Shown: positions 52,595 to 64,000 of the stretch, one piece after another
Position numbering within the stretch: position 1 is the first letter of the stretch
How the letters are laid out: the number at the start of each line of letters is the position of its first letter
Assembly: GCF_010015445.1 (NCBI RefSeq)
Contig: NC_053116.1
Location: 8,627,085-8,691,084 of the forward strand
From: Perca fluviatilis
Lineage: Eukaryota > Chordata > Actinopteri > Perciformes > Percidae
Length of the DNA: 64,000 bases
Direction of reading: 5' to 3'
Translations under genes and position numbers: made by a program
Notes under the pieces: generated by a model
The model's database searches: none
What the model saw: the letters and a program-made list of their open reading frames with translations, nothing else
What the model was told of the DNA's origin: nothing

Positions 52595-53200
52595 CTAGTA
52601 TATATAATATAGAGATATTATATTATACCTGCTAACATCAACATGTTAGCATTATCATTGTCAACATGTTAGCATACTGATGTGAGCATGTAGCTCAACG
52701 TTGTCCTCACAGAGCTGCTATAGCATGGCTGTAGACTCTTAGTGTCGATCATCTGTGAGCCGTGCTGTCGTACCAACTGACAGACAATGCCTTGAAGTGA
52801 GGAGAGGGCCACAAAGGTTACAAAAGAATACTAAAAGAAACAATGGAGAACATGATCATCATGTCATCATTTTCAAACTTTAAAATTAACAATTTATGGC
52901 GAAACTACTCTTTGATGGTTTATTGATCAACATTTGAACTCTTGCTCAGCAGCGATGAAACTCCAGAACAACCTTTCCCCAGCTTTTGAGCGCAGCCTTT
53001 CCACAAGCGCCGCTGGTAATATCACGTCAATAATGAACTCTTTACAAATGAGTTTGGATTCTGGCCAATAATGTTTGCCCCTGCTGGGAAAAGGTGGAGA
53101 CTGTTTGGAGACCTTTGCCCCATATGTCTGGCTTCTTTTGCCTAAATGGACAGTCTGTCTCTTGGATTTCTCCAAGTCAACAATGTCTTGGTTTGTGCGT

Positions 53201-53201
53201 G

Positions 53202-53288
<87 letters not shown>

Positions 53289-53296
53289 GTGTGTGT
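53201..53296. repeat. (GT)n microsatellite
   Basis: About 95 bp of GT with two GC interruptions (near 53208 and 53284). Confidence 0.97.
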
Positions 53297-54496
53297 TTTA
53301 ATGTTAAAGCTTAAAGAAAAAGAAGTGTACAAATCTAAAGGAATTCCACACAATGACTTCCGGGTATTGCTGTCATTTAAAAGCTGAATCTTAAGTTTCG
53401 CAGGGACATACAATTGGCATTGAAAGTGATATATGATCAGTTTTTTTAATTTAATTTTATATTATTCAAATTTAGGCTCTTCCTATTGTTTCCATGTTAG
53501 CAAATGCTGGTGACCCAAGGTCAGGGCTTACCGTAAACTGCAGGACAGGGAAAACTGAATATGACCCTAGATTATATGGCTATAAGGCAACCACATTTCA
53601 AAACATTGGTGAAGATTTCAGCTTCTGATCCAGATTCATATGTTGTGATTAAAGCTGAAACTTTCAGTTTGAATTTGGTTACATGACATGTTATGTATGT
53701 GCTGGCTGACTGTAATTTACATGAACTGGTAATCCTGGCTGAGCTTTAAGGGTTGATATCCCATCTAATCTACTGAAGAAGTACAGCCTGGTAATTGGTT
53801 TGGAGGTCAGCTTAAAAAGGGACACAATGTTAGGTCACAGAATCAGGAAAAGGTGTTGCAATAGTTGCAGGATAAAATAGATATATTAAAGATAATAAAT
53901 AAAACAAATAACATGATAACGAGCAGATGGATTAGTAATAATAATCGAATTGCTTCATGACTCAACATGAACATTAAACACATTACAGTTTTACTTTCTT
54001 TCAGGCCTAAGAGGACATTTGTTTTTGTCTGTGCTTTCAGTATGTACGGTTATTTCTTTCTACTTCACTCGCTTCTATTAATTCAGAGCCAATGTGCAGC
54101 TACTATACTGTACATTTTCTTGCCGTAAGCAAAAGAATATTCAACAAATATGAACATGTACAATATTCAATATACTTCCAACTCTGCAGTCTTGGGGATT
54201 CCTTTGCAAGGCAAATCTCCAAAAAAAGAAAAGCCCCAGTCCAAAGGTTCATCAGCCAGGGACATGACCAAGTTTTAGTGGTGGAAAAAACAAAAAAAAC
54301 AAAATGTTGATGATTTTTTCATTTATCTTTCAAAGTATTTGCATGCGTAATGATACATGTGAGTCCATGCACATTTGCAGCTTTTTATAATTATTCCATT
54401 TCATGTATTAATTATATATTGTTCAATGGTTTGTGTGGAGTCATTTTTCCAAAAAGGAAAGAGAGAATAAGGACAAATAAAATGGTGGAAAAATGC

Positions 54497-54502
54497 TTTA
54501 TT
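54497..54502 (-). terminator. Candidate camk1g polyadenylation signal
   Basis: AATAAA on the minus strand (TTTATT on plus), about 3.3 kb after the camk1g stop. The intervening sequence includes a repeat, so the assignment is tentative. Confidence 0.3.
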
Positions 54503-55297
54503 AATGAGCATACAGGGATCCCATCATAATACATGGACTGGATCAACATCTGTTGAATGCATCATCTTTGTGCAACATACAGCTGGAGAGAAACAAACAG
54601 ACTGCAGCATCAACCACTTACAGTAAGATCAGAAACATCGATTACAGTGAATATAAATGACAGGTAATATTCTAGCAACTTGGCATGTGAGAGCTAGGAG
54701 TTGGCAAGTTATGGATATACTTGTGACATTTACACTGGTAATGACTTATCAGTTTAAACATATACTATGTTTTTTTTTACTTATAGCTTTTTTTTATCAT
54801 TTAATAAAAAAGAAGAAGAAAATACTTTAGAAAAAAAAAACGAGCAACAAACAAACATATCAGAAAAGATTATACCAGTATGGCTTATTTGAACCAAGCA
54901 TGCAGGTTTTCCATACATTTCATTGTGTTTATGGAGGTTTGCTAAAGAATAATATTATAATATAAATCATAAAGAATAACACATGAAGTACAATAATTGC
55001 CTTATTGCATTGTGTGTATTTTCTTAAACGTGTAACCACAGTCCTAATAAACCTGGACACTAAGTGTGCGCTGATGAATCAAACTCTCCCTGATAAAAAA
55101 AATAAGAAGAAAAACAGGAATAATATAAAATAATTATAATTATAATTATAATTATAAAAGCCTTGATGACATCAGAGGGCCGGGGCTGCTTCACACTGAA
55201 TTAGCTGGACATTCAGCAGCAGCAATACTGGCTCATGTAGCCTGTTTCACAAAAGTCTACCCTGTGCATCTGAGTTAAAGTGAGTCTTGCATCTGAA

Positions 55298-55301
<4 letters not shown>

Positions 55302-55366
<65 letters not shown>
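55302..55366. repeat. (GT)n microsatellite
   Basis: About 64 bp of GT, followed by mixed GTGC/GTGT sequence. Confidence 0.97.
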
Positions 55367-55369
<3 letters not shown>

Positions 55370-55536
55370 TGCCAGCGTGCGTGTGTGCGCTTCTGTGTGT
55401 GTGTGCTTCTGTGTGGTTGTCGGGAAGCTTTATAGGCACTCTTTCCAAAAATAAAAAAAAAAGTCCCACTGACTGTATGGACCTCGCAGACCATCTGGGC
55501 CCGTCAGAGGATCAACCACTTGTCATTCCCAGTACT

Positions 55537-55564
55537 GGGGGGGGGGGGGGGGGGGGGGGGGGGG
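55537..55564. repeat. Poly-G tract
   Basis: About 28 consecutive G. Could form stacked G-quadruplex structures; length is likely polymorphic or imprecisely sequenced. Confidence 0.9.
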
Positions 55565-56753
55565 CCTGCCGACACAAAACAGCTCCACGCTGAGTCAGCA
55601 CAGCCACACTGACCTGCAGAGGGTAGAAACACACTCAGGGTGAGACACGAGCTGAAACTACACAGAACATGCACAGCACCTTTCCAGTCAAACATATACA
55701 GAATATGGACATACAGTACACCGTCAAACAGCATGTCATTAAAAGGCCCTGCGCACGCACGCAAAAACTTATTTGGGACTTATTTGACGTCACCAAACAT
55801 GTCAGAGTACAAACAAGCAGAGGTGTAAATAATACAATTACGACTTAGAGCCCCTGGTGATACTTCGAGCAAAGATTCACGTTGTGTCGAGCCTTCTTAG
55901 TGTTTTAAAAATAGCTCTTTTGAAGCTAGCATAAAAGTGCCCCTAGCACTCCCATTCAAAAGGCCATTTGACCGAAAAACGAGAATAGGGTAAATCTTAA
56001 AATACGCTTTTAAACTAAAGTTTGACACGGGTACATTCACAAAAAGACCCTAGGTTGCATTTTGGCGAGAGTTACGCTTTAATTGATGTCTGTTTAGTAA
56101 GTCATATTTTATTGACTGACTTTTTGACACAAGTCAGATACTTCTACTTGAGTACGAGAAGTGAGTACTTTTGCCATCTCTGGACTAATTTTCACAAAGA
56201 CTAGTTCCAAGAAGCGCTCCAGTTCTTTGTTTGATTTAAAAAATGTATGTGGAGACATTTAAAATCCCCCTATTAGCATTTATTTAATAAATGGGTTATA
56301 ACACACTGTAATGTAGTTGTACACAGCTATAAGAGCTTATTTCTAAGTGTTTATTAACATACAGTATTTATCAACAATTAAAGCTTCTCTATGAAGACGT
56401 ATTTTATATTTTTACAACTGTAATTTTACTAGATTGTCCTTCGTTATCTGCTTATACAGCAGTCTCCATGTATGAGTGCCCACAGGAGGAGTTATAGTTG
56501 TTGGTTATTACATTCATAAACACTTATATCTGCTTAAAGATTCATTATAGTGTGCTATAAACCAATTATTAACTGTTTAAATAGTGCTTATACATGTTTC
56601 TAAACAGCTATAATGTAAATATTTGTCTCTGTATTTATTGTTTATTTCATATTAATGTTTAATATGTTTATGTATGCACCAAACATTAAAGCAAATTCCT
56701 AGCAAGTGTTACTTACTTGGCAATAAATAATTTTTTCTGATTCTACTAACTAG

Positions 56754-57028
56754 AGCTGGGCGATATGGAGAAAACCAAATATCACGCTATTTTTGAGCAA
56801 ATACATTGATGCTGATATTGCGGCGATATTGTAGGGTTGACTATAGGTGCTTTCACAAAATATTAACACAAAGAGATTTCTTTTCTTTTCACAATAATGT
56901 GACAAAAAACTGCTGGTAAGTCTGGTGAGTTCAGAACATTACATCACTTTACTGTAACGCAGCCTTTAAAACCAGGAAAAGACAACACATGTCATATCAC
57001 GATATTACGATATCCATATCCAGCCCTA
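56754..57028. mobile_element. MITE with GGGCTGGGCGATAT ends, second copy
   Basis: AGCTGGGCGATATGGAGAAA to CGATATCCATATCCAGCCCT-like end; same interior as 14347-14697 ('ttacatcactttactgtaa', 'aaaaccaggaaaagac'). Confidence 0.72.
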
Positions 57029-57032
57029 CTAG

Positions 57033-57595
57033 CCTGACGTGGTCAGATTCTAGTCAGAATCTGAGTCTGATACTGCTCCATTGGTTTGTGATTATGGGGC
57101 GTGTTTCAACCGAACCAGGAAAGAAAATGCCTCTGCACTCAATTGGATAGACCTACGACCAATCAGAGCGCCCCATCTTCTTAGCGACCATGGGGGCCAG
57201 CTGATAAATTAAACTTTTGCCGAATCCCGTAGGAAGGACGGCAAAAACATCTTTCCGATCGACAAATGCCTCGATCGCGGTCCTCTGTTCCTCTTTTAAA
57301 ATGAATGTGCCGTCGATATCTCCTATAACAGACGCGAAGGCGGAATCTACACATCTCAATTCTCCAGTGGCAGCTTTGTTGTAAACGAATTCAACCCAAG
57401 CGCTCTTTGGTGACGTGGTTGATTACGTTACGATTGATCATCTGTCCATCATCGTATAAAGCCCGCCCTCACAATTTGATTGGTCCGAACAGCTCTGGTT
57501 CGAGCATAACGGATCAATTCCAGACCGAACTTCCCGACCTCAAAATGTTGTGGGGGCGGGGCTAGGTTCGGTTGGCATCCAGCCCTACTACTAAC
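57033..57595 (-). mobile_element. Repeat carrying a RecQ-like helicase fragment
   Basis: A ~560-bp GC-richer block with sharp composition edges, starting TAGCCTGACGTGGTCAGATT and ending 'ggcatccagccctac'. It contains a minus-strand helicase-like frame. A related 'TTGTCAGGCTACC' end-like piece occurs near 23965. Family and ends are uncertain. Confidence 0.55.
57153..57359 (-). pseudogene. RecQ-like DEAD/DEAH helicase N-terminal fragment
   Basis: The frame encodes 68 aa. Residues about 20-60 show a helicase Q-motif-like LKEEQRTAIEAFVDRKDVFA followed by a Walker A / motif [18 protein letters not shown], typical of RecQ-type helicases (LPTGxGKSxxYQ). No motifs II-VI follow, so this cannot be an active helicase. 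Most likely a gene fragment carried by a mobile element, or a decayed retrocopy. Confidence 0.7.
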
Positions 57596-57771
57596 TAGGG
57601 GAACTTAAGGTGTTGTCATATCAAATTTCAAATGTGGATTATATTTTGGCAAAATTAAACTTTAATAGTGATGTCATTCAAATACAATTATAATATGTAC
57701 TACAAGGTATATGCTAAGGTGTTACTTGAACCTACCAAGTAAAATGCTTCCACCTAAACTTCCTGAAGCCT

Positions 57772-63950
<6,179 letters not shown>

Positions 63951-64000
63951 CTGTTCATTAACACAGCAACACAGTGAGCACGAGTTATTTACGATGCAGT

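Larger units (their letters stand above)
50161..57771. other. Gene-poor region between g0s2 and camk1g
   Basis: No protein-coding gene recognised. It contains a repeat with GTGCGTTTACATGCA at its left end (about 51407-52200), a CAGGGGTCAACAACC MITE (52464-52594), microsatellites, a G homopolymer, a MITE and the helicase-fragment repeat. The stretch 54490-57771 may be the long camk1g 3' UTR. 52600-54400 holds only short frames without similarity. Confidence 0.45.

Noticed and set aside
52927..53175. An 82-codon minus-strand frame as a small gene between g0s2 and camk1g
   Set aside because: No domain, signal or homologue recognised; chance frame in non-repetitive DNA is sufficient.

Overview
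The window looks like a piece of a ray-finned fish genome, most likely a spiny-rayed (percomorph) teleost. Its protein-coding genes are vertebrate and split by short introns with GT/AG borders. The rest is dense in fish-type non-autonomous DNA transposons, a degenerate Tc1 element, tRNA-derived SINEs, LINE tails and many (CA/GT)n runs. No prokaryotic, plasmid or phage features are present.

Layout. (1) 1-4365: last two coding exons (+) of an inter-alpha-trypsin-inhibitor heavy-chain (ITIH) gene, with a dead Tc1 element in the intron between them. (2) 8360-16197: complete gdi1 (-), 11 exons, 447 aa. (3) 18748-26346: complete atp6ap1 (+), 10 exons, 449 aa, head-to-head with gdi1, with a TFEB/CLEAR-like E-box just before the start codon. 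(4) 27434-35272: complete pitchfork gene (pifo/cimap3, +), 5 exons, 188 aa; its 5.7-kb first intron is largely a degenerate satellite array. (5) 35669-46874: complete taf8 (-), 8 exons, 308 aa, converging tail-to-tail with pifo. (6) 49212-49556: g0s2 (-), one coding exon. (7) 57772-63950: 3' part of a CaM kinase I gamma gene (camk1g, -), first exon(s) beyond the right edge. About 50.2-57.7 kb holds no gene I can recognise.

The genes do not form one pathway. GDI1 recycles Rab GTPases, ATP6AP1 (Ac45) supports the V-ATPase, pitchfork is a ciliary microtubule-associated protein, TAF8 is a TFIID subunit, G0S2 inhibits the lipase ATGL, and CaMKI gamma is a membrane-anchored calcium/calmodulin kinase. 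gdi1 and atp6ap1 are also neighbours on human Xq28, and g0s2 and camk1g are also neighbours on human 1q32, so the window joins two conserved linkage blocks.

Most notable observations: the camk1g exon that should encode the stretch through the catalytic HRD loop is present only as a frameshifted remnant in an otherwise intact gene; three perfect short-loop DNA hairpins lie in introns (one in gdi1, two in tandem in taf8); at least twelve mobile elements have TTAA target sites and AG...CT type ends; a RecQ-like helicase fragment lies in a repeat; one SINE has a perfect 16-bp target duplication and an 'empty' paralogous site elsewhere in the window; and a near-palindromic ~790-bp fold-back element sits in a taf8 intron.
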